A DNA stretch of 64,000 bases from Pseudomonas sp. Ga0074129 (GTDB lineage Bacteria; Pseudomonadota; Gammaproteobacteria; Pseudomonadales; Pseudomonadaceae). Below are positions 17,865-26,528 of this stretch, piece by piece. The stretch's first letter is position 1. Every line of letters begins with the position of its first letter. Where the stretch lies: contig LNDO01000064.1 in NCBI GenBank assembly GCA_001465025.1, forward strand, positions 1-64,000, given 5' to 3'. Both the position numbers and the translations under genes were made by a program. The notes under the pieces were generated by a model that was given only the letters and a program-made list of their open reading frames with translations, was not told where the DNA came from and did no database searches.

Positions 17865-17870
17865 TGCGGG

Positions 17871-18944
17871 CTAGCGATTGGCTTCGGTGAAAGTGTCGTC
17901 AGACGGTTCTTTGCTGTACGCGCCTTGATCATGCACCAGCTTTTTCGTGCCGTTCATCAGGGTGGTGATGCGGCTGTCGCTGGTTTTGGCTGAGGCCGCT
18001 TGGTTGCTGGTGCCGCGGATCAGCGGTGGGTTGCTGCTGAATGACCACAGGTAATGCCACACGGCCGCGTTGTGCTTCTCGGTCAGTTGGGTGGAGCTGA
18101 AATACCAAGGCTTGAGTTCAGTGAAGGCGGTCATGCGCATCAGGCCTGTGTTGCTGTCACCGATAAACCCGGTGCTGCTCACCCCGGAGGTGCGGTAGGT
18201 TTCAAAGATCACGCCCTTGGTTTTCAGCTCGCTGACATAGGTGCGGCACACTTCGCCCACCCAGCGATTGCCCAGGTAGCTTTTGGCATTGTTGGAATAG
18301 AAGGGGTCCAGCAGGGCGACGCGTTTGGGCAGCAGGTTGCTGCTGACCGTGCCAGCGGTGACGGCATCGCTGATTTTCTTGGTCAGGACGATGGCCATTT
18401 GGTTGCCCAGCGAGTGCCCGGCAATGCGGATGTTGTTGCCGGTGTAGCCCGCCAGGTTGGTGCGGTAGCTGTTGAACAGCAGATCACTGGCTGACTGCGT
18501 GGGGCCCGTGCTGTACACCCCGCTGCTGTTGCGCCAGCGCATGGCGCGTGGGCCGGTGGCGGTCCAGATTTTGGCTTCGGCATCCCTCACTTCGCCTTCA
18601 TCGGCGAATTGGTTCCAGTACAGCACCCCCACGTTGTATCCCGCCGCCAACCAGGCATGCGCCAGGTCGAGGTCCGGGCCGCCAGCGTCCTTGCGGTTGA
18701 AGGTTTCGCGGTTTTTCTTTTGCGTCGAGCCGTTCTGCCAGCCGTGGATATAAATCATCGTCGGCTTACTGGCCACGTAGTAGGCGTTGGTCTGGCCGGG
18801 CACGGCTTTCTGCCAGCTCTCGCCATAACCAAACCAGTACAGGCCGTGATCCAGGTTCTGGAAGGTGCTGTCGGGGAATACGCCGACAGCGGCCTGGCTC
18901 AAGGAGCTGAAACTCAGCAGCATGAAGACAATCAGGGTGCGCAT
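17871..18944 (-). CDS. Secreted lipase-like alpha/beta hydrolase
   Basis: A 357-aa protein with a Sec signal peptide (residues 1-18, ending SLSQA) and an alpha/beta-hydrolase fold. The oxyanion region is MIYIHGWQNGS, the nucleophile elbow is AGHSLGNQ, the acid is probably in ALLDPFYS and the histidine in the late KHNAAVWHYLWS region. This is most like extracellular or periplasmic lipase/esterase families. It is a single gene with its own terminator. A short perfect palindrome lies 44 nt upstream of its start. The substrate is unknown. Confidence 0.8.
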   Translation of the reverse strand: MRTLIVFMLLSFSSLSQAAVGVFPDSTFQNLDHGLYWFGYGESWQKAVPGQTNAYYVASKPTMIYIHGWQNGSTQKKNRETFNRKDAGGPDLDLAHAWLAAGYNVGVLYWNQFADEGEVRDAEAKIWTATGPRAMRWRNSSGVYSTGPTQSASDLLFNSYRTNLAGYTGNNIRIAGHSLGNQMAIVLTKKISDAVTAGTVSSNLLPKRVALLDPFYSNNAKSYLGNRWVGEVCRTYVSELKTKGVIFETYRTSGVSSTGFIGDSNTGLMRMTAFTELKPWYFSSTQLTEKHNAAVWHYLWSFSSNPPLIRGTSNQAASAKTSDSRITTLMNGTKKLVHDQGAYSKEPSDDTFTEANR

Positions 18945-19303
18945 GGTGGGAGCCTTTTCTTGTTATTAGGAAAGGCCAGCATATCGGTTGTCCGACAATC
19001 CACTATCGCCCGGATGGGTGAGCGCCCGGCAAGGCTGCTCGCGCCGTCTGACGGGCGCTGCAGGATGTGTCTTGCCCGATGTTGCGTGCATCTTTGCTTC
19101 AATAGCCGGCAGCTTGTTGCAATCGGCCTGACGTGCTGAGCGGACGAAGCCCCTTTGGCTGTGGCAAACTCTGCGGCACGTAACAGGACGTTTCATGGAT
19201 CGAGTTTACTGAGCCTGTCAGCCTATTCTGCCTACGGTCTTTATAACCCAGGGCGCATTGCATAACCGGCCGCTGCCTGCGGCGAAGAACAAGAGGAATG
19301 ACT
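18945..19303. promoter_or_regulatory. Divergent intergenic region with TTGTC-C-GACAA palindrome
   Basis: This 359-nt spacer separates the leftward lipase-like gene from the rightward FabH2-type gene and should hold both promoters. I see no gene in it. At 18988-18998 TTGTCCGACAA is a perfect palindrome around a central C, a form used by GntR/TetR-type repressors, 44-54 nt upstream of the lipase start. No candidate regulator is adjacent. Confidence 0.4.
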
Positions 19304-20425
19304 GTGCATAACGTCGTGATCAGTGGTACCGGCCTCTATACCCCGGCTAACAGTATTTCCAACGATGAGTTGGTTGAATCGTTTAACGCCTATGTGCAGC
19401 TGTTCAACGCCGAAAATGCGGCGGCGATTGCCAGTGGTGAAGTAGAAGCATTGAGCGAGTCCAGCAGCGGCTTTATTGAAAAAGCGTCGGGCATCAAGAG
19501 CCGTTTTGTCATCGATAAGGCCGGTATTCTTGACCCGCAGCGCATGACGCCGCGCATTCCTGAGCGCAGCAATGACACCTGGGGCATCCTCTGTGAAATG
19601 GCCGTGGGTGCCGCCAAGGAAGCCATGGCGCGTGCCGGTAAAACCGCCGCCGATATCGACGGGGTGATCGTCGCCTGCTCGAACTTGCAGCGCGCCTACC
19701 CGGCTGTGGCGATTGAAGTACAGGCTGCACTGGGTATTCAGGGCTTCGGTTACGACATGAACGTGGCGTGCTCCTCGGCCACCTTCGGTATTCAGGCCGC
19801 TGCTAACAGCGTGCAACTGGGTCAGGCTCGCGCGATTCTGATGGTCAACCCGGAAATCTGCACTGGCCACCTGAACTTCCGTGACCGCGACAGCCACTTT
19901 ATCTTCGGTGATGCCGCTACCGCCGTGATCATCGAGCGTGCCGATCAAGCCACCTCGAACTACCAGTTCGACATCGTTGGCACCAAGCTGATCACCCAAT
20001 TCAGCAACAACATCCGCAACAACTTCGGCTTCCTCAACCGCTGTGCGGAAGAGGGCATCGGCGCGCGCGACAAACTGTTTGTGCAAGAAGGCCGCAAGGT
20101 ATTCAAAGATGTGTGCCCGATGGTCGCCGAACTGATTGCCGCCCACCTGGCCGAGAACAAGCTGAATGTCAGTGATGTGAAGCGCTTCTGGCTGCACCAG
20201 GCCAACCTCAACATGAACCTGCTGATCGCGCGCAAGCTGCTCGGTCGCGACGCCGAGCCAGGCGAAGCCCCGGTGATTCTCGACACCTACGCCAACACCA
20301 GCTCGGCCGGTTCGGTGATCGCCCTGCACAAATACCAGGAAGACCTGCCGAGCGGCGCGCTGGGTGTGCTCAGCTCGTTTGGTGCGGGCTACTCGATTGG
20401 TAGCGTGATCCTCCGTAAGCATTAA
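19304..20425 (+). CDS. Beta-ketoacyl-ACP synthase III, FabH2 (PA3286) type
   Basis: A 373-aa thiolase-fold enzyme that condenses acyl-CoA with malonyl-ACP. The catalytic triad is visible: Cys in [10 protein letters not shown], His in WLHQANLN and Asn in [11 protein letters not shown]. Sequence and the following ECF/anti-sigma pair match, from memory, P. aeruginosa PA3286, which feeds medium-chain acyl-CoA from beta-oxidation into fatty acid synthesis. GTG 19304 is preferred over ATG 19298: AGAGG at 19292 is 7 nt from the GTG but only 1 nt from the ATG, and the known homologue begins MHNVVISG. Its stop codon merges into a structured repeat. Confidence 0.9.
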   Translation: MHNVVISGTGLYTPANSISNDELVESFNAYVQLFNAENAAAIASGEVEALSESSSGFIEKASGIKSRFVIDKAGILDPQRMTPRIPERSNDTWGILCEMAVGAAKEAMARAGKTAADIDGVIVACSNLQRAYPAVAIEVQAALGIQGFGYDMNVACSSATFGIQAAANSVQLGQARAILMVNPEICTGHLNFRDRDSHFIFGDAATAVIIERADQATSNYQFDIVGTKLITQFSNNIRNNFGFLNRCAEEGIGARDKLFVQEGRKVFKDVCPMVAELIAAHLAENKLNVSDVKRFWLHQANLNMNLLIARKLLGRDAEPGEAPVILDTYANTSSAGSVIALHKYQEDLPSGALGVLSSFGAGYSIGSVILRKH

Positions 20426-20590
20426 AAATCACCTTAATGTCTACTGCGCTTGGGGATGCTGCGTTGAAAACAGGCTCGGACTGCTCATTTACAACTCGTA
20501 AACTCCGCGTCCTCGCCTGTTTGACCAGCCTGCGGCTGTTACTGCGTTTCGCTGCCTGCCCTGCGCTCGCTACGACATTAAGGCGATTTT
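20425..20590 (+). repeat. Structured extragenic repeat, copy 1
   Basis: A 166-nt element that fills the gap between the FabH2-type gene and the ECF sigma gene. Its ends, AAAATCACCTTAATGTC (20425-20441) and GACATTAAGGCGATTTT (20574-20590), are complementary at 16 of 17 positions. Inside are the hairpins TTTAC-AACTC-GTAAA and CAGCC-TGC-GGCTG. The interior closely resembles that of the element at 28466-28694. The left end shares the last base of the upstream stop codon and the right end lies 4 nt before the next ATG. Confidence 0.7.
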
Positions 20591-20594
20591 GACC

Positions 20595-21203
20595 ATGTCG
20601 GTAAATGACGCTGATCTCCTTCCTCGTCTGCGTGCAGGCGAGCAGAAGGCCTACCGCGAGCTGGTCGCCACCTACCAAGGGGCGATGCGTGCGGTGGCCT
20701 TTGCCATTGTCGGCAGCCGTAATGCCGATGAAGTGGTGCAGGACGCCTGGCTAGCCGTGGTGCGTGGCCTCGATGGTTTTCAGGCACGCTCCAGCCTGAA
20801 AACCTGGCTGCTGACCATCACCGCCAACACCGCGAAAACCCGCCTCAAGGGCAATCGCCGCGAAGTGCTACTCGACGATATTCCCGCGCCCCACGGCAGC
20901 GTGGGGGATGAGCGTTTCAGTGCAGATGGCCACTGGTTGCTGGCCCCGCATGCCTGGCATCACGACTCCCCGGACGCCTTGTTGACCGAGGACGAATTGC
21001 GCGAATGCCTGGAGAAAACCCTGGCCAGCCTCTCCGAGATGCAAGGCAGCGTGCTGCACCTGCGTGAGCGTGAAGGCCTGGAATTGGAAGATATTTGTAA
21101 TCTTTTGCAGGTCTCGCTCTCCAATGTACGGGTGCTGCTGCACCGCGCACGGCTCAAGGTATTTGCCACCCTGGAGCATTTTGAGGAGACTGACCAATGT
21201 TGA
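20595..21203 (+). CDS. ECF-family RNA polymerase sigma factor
   Basis: A 202-aa sigma-70 relative with region 2 at about residues 15-80 (YRELVATYQGAMRAVAFAIV, ADEVVQDAWLAVVRGL) and region 4 at about 135-190 (LREREGLELEDICNLLQVSLSNVRVLLHRA). It overlaps a downstream zinc-binding anti-sigma gene by 7 nt, so the two are coupled. The ATG at 20595 is used. Its only Shine-Dalgarno-like bases (TTAAGG) lie in the right arm of the structured repeat and could be hidden by pairing with the left arm. The inducing stress is not known to me. Confidence 0.9.
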   Translation: MSVNDADLLPRLRAGEQKAYRELVATYQGAMRAVAFAIVGSRNADEVVQDAWLAVVRGLDGFQARSSLKTWLLTITANTAKTRLKGNRREVLLDDIPAPHGSVGDERFSADGHWLLAPHAWHHDSPDALLTEDELRECLEKTLASLSEMQGSVLHLREREGLELEDICNLLQVSLSNVRVLLHRARLKVFATLEHFEETDQC

Positions 21204-21430
21204 GTTGTAAAGAGCTGGTGGCCCGCTCGAGTGAGTTTCTCGATGGGCAGTTAGGCCTGCGCCAACGCCTGTCGGTGCGTATGCATTTGGCCATGTGTCA
21301 GCACTGCCGGCGCTTCATCAAACAGATGCGTCTGAGCCAGGCCGTGTTGCGTCAATTGCCGCCGGGGCAAAGCGCCGAGTTGGATGCCCTGGCGGCCAAA
21401 CTGGCGGAGTTGCGTCGGCAGCAGCGCTGA
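21197..21430 (+). CDS. Zinc-binding anti-sigma factor (zf-HC2/ZAS)
   Basis: A 77-aa soluble protein with the ZAS signature HLAMCQHCRRF, giving the H-x3-C-x2-C zinc site, near residues 30-38. Such proteins bind and inactivate their cognate ECF sigma factor. It has no membrane segment, so release would be cytoplasmic (for example redox or partner exchange). It overlaps the sigma gene by 7 nt, which fits stoichiometric coupled synthesis. Confidence 0.9.
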   Translation: MLSCKELVARSSEFLDGQLGLRQRLSVRMHLAMCQHCRRFIKQMRLSQAVLRQLPPGQSAELDALAAKLAELRRQQR

Positions 21431-21452
21431 AAACTCAGCTGCCTGAGGCTCT

Positions 21453-21986
21453 CTATTCCTCGTTTTGTGCGGCCTTCAGCGCCTCATAAGCTGGCGCGGC
21501 GTAGATGCCCACTTCCACCGCCAACTCCATCACCCGCGCCAGGTCGCTGCTGTACACCAGCACGGCTTGCAGTTCGTCATCCAGCGGTTCGCTGAAATCC
21601 AGCAGCACATAACCTTGGGTTTCCGGGCTGAGGCTGGAGAGCTGCACTTGAATGCGGTTCAGCGCTTTCAGCGGTTCGACTTTCACCAATTGCTTGGGCT
21701 TGAGCACAAAGCTCACCTGCGGGCCGAACGATTCGGTGACCTGCTGGAATAGCGCGTCGTAACTGTCGGCCTGAAACAGCACTGTCTCCGGCAGGCTGCC
21801 AACCACTACCCACTCGCCCAGCGGAATGGGGAAGCTGTCGTCGAAGTTGATATCCGGGTTGGCGGCAAGAAACGCCTGCGGGTCGGCATAGGCCTGGGCG
21901 GCTTCATCGGCGATGCGCGCCACTTCTTCGGCCAGCAGGCAGCCCGAGCTTATTTTGCTGATCAGTTCTTCGAGTTGGGCTTTCAT
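21453..21986 (-). CDS. Conserved hypothetical protein
   Basis: A 177-aa acidic, soluble protein whose family I do not recognise. It has no signal peptide or membrane segment. The N-terminal helix MKAQLEELISKISSGCLLAE is followed by an alternating alpha/beta region with PLGEWVVVGSLPETVLF. The ATG at 21986 is preferred over 21995 because AGGA lies at correct distance only for the former. It converges on the anti-sigma gene and stands alone, so context gives no function. Confidence 0.65.
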   Translation of the reverse strand: MKAQLEELISKISSGCLLAEEVARIADEAAQAYADPQAFLAANPDINFDDSFPIPLGEWVVVGSLPETVLFQADSYDALFQQVTESFGPQVSFVLKPKQLVKVEPLKALNRIQVQLSSLSPETQGYVLLDFSEPLDDELQAVLVYSSDLARVMELAVEVGIYAAPAYEALKAAQNEE

Positions 21987-22155
21987 GGTGGTCATCCTGC
22001 GGCGCAAAAAGGTCGGCAAGGATAGCCGGTAATGGCCAACCGCGCTGCATACAACCCTATGTGCGGTATCGAACAGATAAATAATGAGAATCGCTTATGC
22101 TAGGCGTGCAGCCCAGGAGTAGCAGTGGTTGTTTACTCACTTTTTGGAGACAGTG

Positions 22156-22920
22156 ATGTCCGCCGCCCCAGCCAGTCCGCAGCAAAATCATCTGCTTGCC
22201 ATGTTGCCCTCTGAGGCGCGCGAGCGTCTGATACCTCACCTTGAATTGGTGGACATGCCGCTTGGCATGGTGCTGTACGAATCGGGCGATACGCTGCGCC
22301 ATGTGTACTTTCCGACTGACTCGATTGTGTCGTTGTTGTACGTCATGGAGAACGGCGCATCGGCCGAAATTTCCGTGGTGGGCAATGACGGGGTGATTGG
22401 TGTCGCGCTGTTTATGGGCGGTGAGAGCACTACCAACCGCGCCATTGTGCAAAGTGCCGGCAGTGCGTATCGCGTGTTGGGCAAGCGCTGCAAAGAAGAA
22501 TTTAACCGTCATGGTGAGATGCTGAATTTGATGCTGCGATACAGCCAGGCCTTGATCACGCAGATGTCGCAAACGGCCGTGTGCAATCGCCACCACAGCA
22601 TCGATCAGCAATTGTGCCGTTGGTTGTTGTTATCGCTGGACCGGCTTTCGGGCAATCAGTTGGCCATGACTCAGGAACTGATTGCCAACATGCTTGGCGT
22701 GCGCCGCGAAGGCGTAACGGAAGCCGCTGGCAAGCTGCATCGCCTGGGGGTCATCGACTATTGCCGTGGTTTGATTACGGTGCTTAACCGGGACAAGCTC
22801 GAACACCTTTCTTGTGAGTGCTATGAGGTGGTCAAGCGTGAAACCGATCGCCTGTTGCCTTACAAAACAGGGCGTGCTGCTAAAGCCCAGGCCTCAGTGC
22901 CGCAGCGCACAGAGTCATAA
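22156..22920 (+). CDS. Crp/Fnr family regulator 1
   Basis: A 254-aa Crp/Fnr-type protein: a cyclic-nucleotide-like beta-roll (about residues 20-140), a dimer helix (LMLRYSQALITQMSQTAVCN) and a C-terminal winged HTH with QELIANMLGVRREGVTEAAG. The phosphate-binding cassette that contacts cAMP (GE...RxA) is not evident and there is no N-terminal cysteine cluster as in FNR, so its signal is unknown. GGAGA precedes the ATG at 22156. A second, related regulator follows 88 nt after its stop. Confidence 0.87.
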   Translation: MSAAPASPQQNHLLAMLPSEARERLIPHLELVDMPLGMVLYESGDTLRHVYFPTDSIVSLLYVMENGASAEISVVGNDGVIGVALFMGGESTTNRAIVQSAGSAYRVLGKRCKEEFNRHGEMLNLMLRYSQALITQMSQTAVCNRHHSIDQQLCRWLLLSLDRLSGNQLAMTQELIANMLGVRREGVTEAAGKLHRLGVIDYCRGLITVLNRDKLEHLSCECYEVVKRETDRLLPYKTGRAAKAQASVPQRTES

Positions 22921-23008
22921 CTGTGGTATAGGGCAGACTGCAGCGGTGATGGCGTCAAGCACCGCCATCGCGCCATTCTTTGGCCCGCGTTGTGCTCTGG
23001 ACACTTGC

Positions 23009-23713
23009 ATGTTTGTTAATGCACCGCTGCGGATTCTCAGTCACCTGATCGAAAGCCTGCCGAGCAAACCCCGCAAACAGTTGTTAGACAATTGCGAACC
23101 CACTCAGTTGGTGTTTGGCACTGTGCTGCAAGAGGTCAACCAACCAATTCGCCAGGTGTACTTTCCCTTGAGTGGTTTTATCTCGCTGGTGACCACCTTG
23201 CGAGGGCACCCACCGTTGGAGATGGGATTAATTGGCAACGAAGGCGTGTTGGGCGCAAGCCTGGCCCTAGGCGTTGGGCTGGCACCTCTACGTGCCGTGG
23301 TGCAAGGCTCAGGCAGTGCCTTGCGTATCAGTAGCAGCCTATTTCGCCAGCAGATAGCCAACAGCCCGGCGCTGCTGCGCGTTTTGCAGCGCTATTTATA
23401 TGTGGTGATGGTGCAGTTGTCGCAGAGCGCTGCGTGCACCCACTTTCATGAGATTGAACCGCGGTTGGCGCGCTGGTTACTGATGACTCAAGACCGCTCA
23501 CATGCCAACCACTTTCACCTCACCCATGAGTTTCTCGCGGACATGCTGGGGGTGCGCCGCAGCGGCGTTTCTATCGCGGCGGCGGCCCTGCAGGCGCGGG
23601 GGCTAATCAGCTATCGGCGCGGGCAGATCATCGTGCTTGATCGCGAGGGTTTGGAGCAGGCCGCTTGCGAGTGTTACGGCTTACTGGTGGCGGATTATCA
23701 GGCGCAGTTTTAG
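23009..23713 (+). CDS. Crp/Fnr family regulator 2
   Basis: A 234-aa relative of the preceding regulator with the same order: beta-roll (VYFPLSGFISLVTTL, MGLIGNEGVLGASLALG), dimer helix and HTH (HEFLADMLGVRRSGVSIAAA). The ATG at 23009 gives the usual family length; an ATG at 22949 would add 20 residues without recognisable sequence. Shared phrases with its neighbour (PxxxxRQVYFP / LRHVYFPTDS, VGNDGVIG / IGNEGVLG) indicate an old tandem duplication. Ligand and targets are unknown. Confidence 0.85.
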   Translation: MFVNAPLRILSHLIESLPSKPRKQLLDNCEPTQLVFGTVLQEVNQPIRQVYFPLSGFISLVTTLRGHPPLEMGLIGNEGVLGASLALGVGLAPLRAVVQGSGSALRISSSLFRQQIANSPALLRVLQRYLYVVMVQLSQSAACTHFHEIEPRLARWLLMTQDRSHANHFHLTHEFLADMLGVRRSGVSIAAAALQARGLISYRRGQIIVLDREGLEQAACECYGLLVADYQAQF

Positions 23714-23769
23714 CCGTGCTTGCACGCTGCCCCCCTGTTTAGCCTGATGCAGCCGCGCAGGTTAAACCC

Positions 23770-25884
23770 TCAGGCTTCACCTGTGAGGGTGTTGATGGGC
23801 GAGTTGATGCCATTGCGCAACAGGTGGGTGAAGTGTTCGGCGCTCACCGCATGACTGAACAGAAAGCCCTGACCTTCGGCGCATTGGTGATGACGTAAAA
23901 ACACCAGTTGCGCCTTTTCTTCGATGCCTTCAGCGATCACCCGTTGCTTGAGGCTATTCCCCATGGCGATCACCGCACTGACGATGACACCATTGGAGTC
24001 GCTAATCGCTTCAATAAACGAGCGGTCAATCTTCAGCACGTCGATGGGGAATAGATTGAGGTAACTGAGGCTGGAGTAGCCTGTACCAAAGTCATCCACA
24101 GCCAACTGCACGCCGAGTTTTTTCAGCTGTTGCAGGATGTCGGCGCTGGCTTGGGCATCGCGCATCAAAACCCCTTCGGTGATCTCCAATTGCAGTTTGT
24201 CTGGCTGCAGTCCGCTCTTGTCCAGGGCTTGGGTAACGCTGGCAATAAAGTCGGGGCGACGGAACTCCAAGGCGGAAATATTCACCGCGACGGAGTTGAG
24301 GTCGTACCCGCAATTCTCCCAACGCTTGGCCTGATCGCAGGCTTGCTGGAGCACCCAGCGGCCCAGCGGCACGATTAAACCGCACGCCTCGGCGATGGGG
24401 ATAAAACGCCCCGGCAAGATGGTGCCCCAGGTGGGATGCTGCCAACGCACAAGCGCTTCAGCGCTGGTGATAAGGCCGCTTTGCAAATCGATTTTGGGTT
24501 GGTAATGCACAACGAACTCCTCGCGCTCCATGGCACTGCGCAGGTGCGCTTCAATCGCCTGACGCTCCACGGCGCGCTCGTTCATTTCGCGGCGGAAAAA
24601 CTGGTAGTTATTGCGGCCTTCTTCTTTGGCTTGATACATCGCCGTGTCGGCATGGCGAATCAGATCAGCGCCGTTGTCGGCGTCCGTTGGGTAGGTGCTG
24701 ATGCCAATGCTGGCGCTGATGTGCAGTTGTTGCTCGTCGATGACAAACACCTGGCTGAGGGTCGTAAGAATTTTCTCGGCGGTGAGTGCCGCATCCTCGA
24801 CGCTGTGACGTTCGCTGAGCACCACAACAAATTCATCACCGCCCAGGCGACTGACTGTGTCGGCGCTGCGCACGCAATCGCTCAAGCGTTGCGCAACGCT
24901 TTGCAGCAGTTGATCACCGATGCCGTGGCCGAGTGAGTCATTGATGTGTTTGAAATTGTCCAGGTCAATAAACAGCAGGGCCAATTGACCGCTGTGCCGT
25001 TCGGCCAGTGCCAGCGCCTGGCTGATGCGGTCGTTGAGCAGGGCGCGGTTGGGCAGGTTGGTCAGGCTGTCATGCTGCGCCAGGTGGGTCATCTTTTCGC
25101 TCATGGCATGCGTGGCGGTGATGTCGTGGAACACCATCACCGCACCTTTAATACGCCCCGCTGAGTCGTGGATGGGCGCAGCCGAGTCTTCAATCATCGA
25201 CTCGTGGCCGTCGCGGTGCACCAGCAGCGTGCCGGAGGCCAAGAGTTTGCAGGTGTTTTCCAGCAACACTTTGGCCGTGGGGCTAGCCACGATTTCGCGG
25301 GTTTTGTGGTGCAGCAGGTGCATTACGCGTTCTATGGGCTGGTTTTGTGCGTCCTCGCGGAGCCAGCCAGTCATGCGCTCAGCGGCTGCGTTGAGGTAGT
25401 CGACATTGCCTTGCAGGTCGGTGCCGATGACGCCGTCGCTGATGGAGTTGAGCGTAATGGCCTGGCGTGCTTTTTCATCAAACAACGCCTCTTCGACCGC
25501 CTTGCGCAGAATGATATTGCGCAGCGATTGCGGCACCAGTGCGCTGTCGAAGTGACCTTTGCACAAGCTGCCTTGGGCTCCGCTGCGAATCGCCTCGCTG
25601 GTTTGCTGCGTGTCATTGAGGTTGCTGAGGGTCATGATCGGGATGCTGGGCACCCGCGCGAACAGCGCATTGAAAGTGTCCATGCCCTGGCTGTCGGGGA
25701 GTGCGAGGTCTACCAGAATGGCGTCAATGCCGTGGCCCTGTTCAGGCTCTAAACGCTCCAGAGCCAAGCTGAGGCGGGTGACCCATTCGATGGCGAAAGG
25801 GCCATCTTGGGCTCGCTCCAGCGCCTCTTCCAGTGTCGCGGCATCATGGCTGTTGCTGGTGATGATCAGAATGCGGTTGACCAT
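23770..25884 (-). CDS. REC-PAS-GGDEF-EAL c-di-GMP signalling protein
   Basis: A 704-aa cytoplasmic protein. Residues 1-125 are a receiver domain with phosphoacceptor Asp59 (ILVDLALPDSQG) and conserved Lys109; 140-260 a PAS domain; 268-430 a GGDEF domain with intact GGDEF at 348-352 and an RxxD inhibitory site at 339-342; 440-695 an EAL domain with EALVRW, NISALEF, EITEG, DDFGTGYSSLSYL, KIDRSF and AEGIEE intact. Both cyclase and phosphodiesterase centres therefore look complete. A partner histidine kinase is not encoded nearby. Confidence 0.93.
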   Translation of the reverse strand: MVNRILIITSNSHDAATLEEALERAQDGPFAIEWVTRLSLALERLEPEQGHGIDAILVDLALPDSQGMDTFNALFARVPSIPIMTLSNLNDTQQTSEAIRSGAQGSLCKGHFDSALVPQSLRNIILRKAVEEALFDEKARQAITLNSISDGVIGTDLQGNVDYLNAAAERMTGWLREDAQNQPIERVMHLLHHKTREIVASPTAKVLLENTCKLLASGTLLVHRDGHESMIEDSAAPIHDSAGRIKGAVMVFHDITATHAMSEKMTHLAQHDSLTNLPNRALLNDRISQALALAERHSGQLALLFIDLDNFKHINDSLGHGIGDQLLQSVAQRLSDCVRSADTVSRLGGDEFVVVLSERHSVEDAALTAEKILTTLSQVFVIDEQQLHISASIGISTYPTDADNGADLIRHADTAMYQAKEEGRNNYQFFRREMNERAVERQAIEAHLRSAMEREEFVVHYQPKIDLQSGLITSAEALVRWQHPTWGTILPGRFIPIAEACGLIVPLGRWVLQQACDQAKRWENCGYDLNSVAVNISALEFRRPDFIASVTQALDKSGLQPDKLQLEITEGVLMRDAQASADILQQLKKLGVQLAVDDFGTGYSSLSYLNLFPIDVLKIDRSFIEAISDSNGVIVSAVIAMGNSLKQRVIAEGIEEKAQLVFLRHHQCAEGQGFLFSHAVSAEHFTHLLRNGINSPINTLTGEA

Positions 25885-25923
25885 GATGGGTGTATTTCCT
25901 GTCTTGCAGTGGGTTAAACATGG

Positions 25924-25950
25924 CTGCGCCGCCCTTGTGAGGCGGCGCAG
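25924..25950 (-). terminator. Hairpin downstream of the small exported protein gene
   Basis: CTGCGCCGCC (25924-25933) and GGCGGCGCAG (25941-25950) form a perfect 10-bp stem with a 7-nt loop, 23 nt after the stop of the leftward gene. The tail read leftward has only a short TTT, so termination strength is uncertain. Confidence 0.6.
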
Positions 25951-25973
25951 TTAGCGCTGTGCTGGCATGGGCC

Positions 25974-26267
25974 TTAAAAACGCAGGCCGGGCGGTGCGGC
26001 TTCAGGTTCGGGGTGTACCTGCGCAGCGGGGTCGGCCTTGGGCGTCAGTTGCCATGCGCTGTGACGCAGTGCGCGGGCAGCGGGCTCTGGCTGTTGGGGT
26101 AGGGTTAAGTCATCGGCGTCTTGAGGGGTGGTTGTTCGCTCAAGGGTGACGGGTTGAGTGAATACCTGCGGAGCGAACAGCCAGTCAGCGTGCGCGTTTG
26201 TACTGAGCATGCTCAGCAACAGTGTGCTGTAACCGAGAACCCAGTGATGGCTAACGAACCTGTGCAT
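25974..26267 (-). CDS. Small exported hypothetical protein
   Basis: About 97 residues from the ATG at 26267 (102 from 26282). It begins with a plausible Sec signal (VLGYSTLLLSMLSTNAHA, cleavage after AHA). The mature part is proline-rich and charged with no domain I recognise. Neither start has a strong ribosome-binding site, but the signal sequence and a strong hairpin downstream support a real gene. It lies behind a 261-nt spacer that it shares with pgm. Confidence 0.5.
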   Translation of the reverse strand: MHRFVSHHWVLGYSTLLLSMLSTNAHADWLFAPQVFTQPVTLERTTTPQDADDLTLPQQPEPAARALRHSAWQLTPKADPAAQVHPEPEAAPPGLRF

Positions 26268-26528
26268 GAAGTGATTCCACATTGTGGAGGCTGGCTCAGC
26301 GTCAACAAAGGGGCCTACTGCGTCAGGGAGCCGTCCTGGCCAGGCAAATAACCCAGTTGCTCTGCCACTAGGGCGAGCATCATGGGTGGTTAGAATGTGC
26401 GATTGGGCGTGGCTTGTCAGTGCGCTATCGCACCTAGGCATCAGCGTGCAAAGACGGCCTATTTGCGCCTGATGAGCTGGTAGACTGGCACACGTTTTTA
26501 CCCGTTGAGTATTTTTCTGGAGCCTTTT

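Noticed and set aside
19241-20422. Long leftward open frame (about 393 codons) opposite the FabH2-type gene
   Set aside because: Antisense shadow caused by GC-biased codon use; the rightward frame has a full catalytic triad.
22080-22098. Fur-box-like AATAATGAGAATCGCTTAT before the first Crp/Fnr gene
   Set aside because: Only about 12 of 19 positions match the consensus and there is no iron gene nearby; too weak to list.
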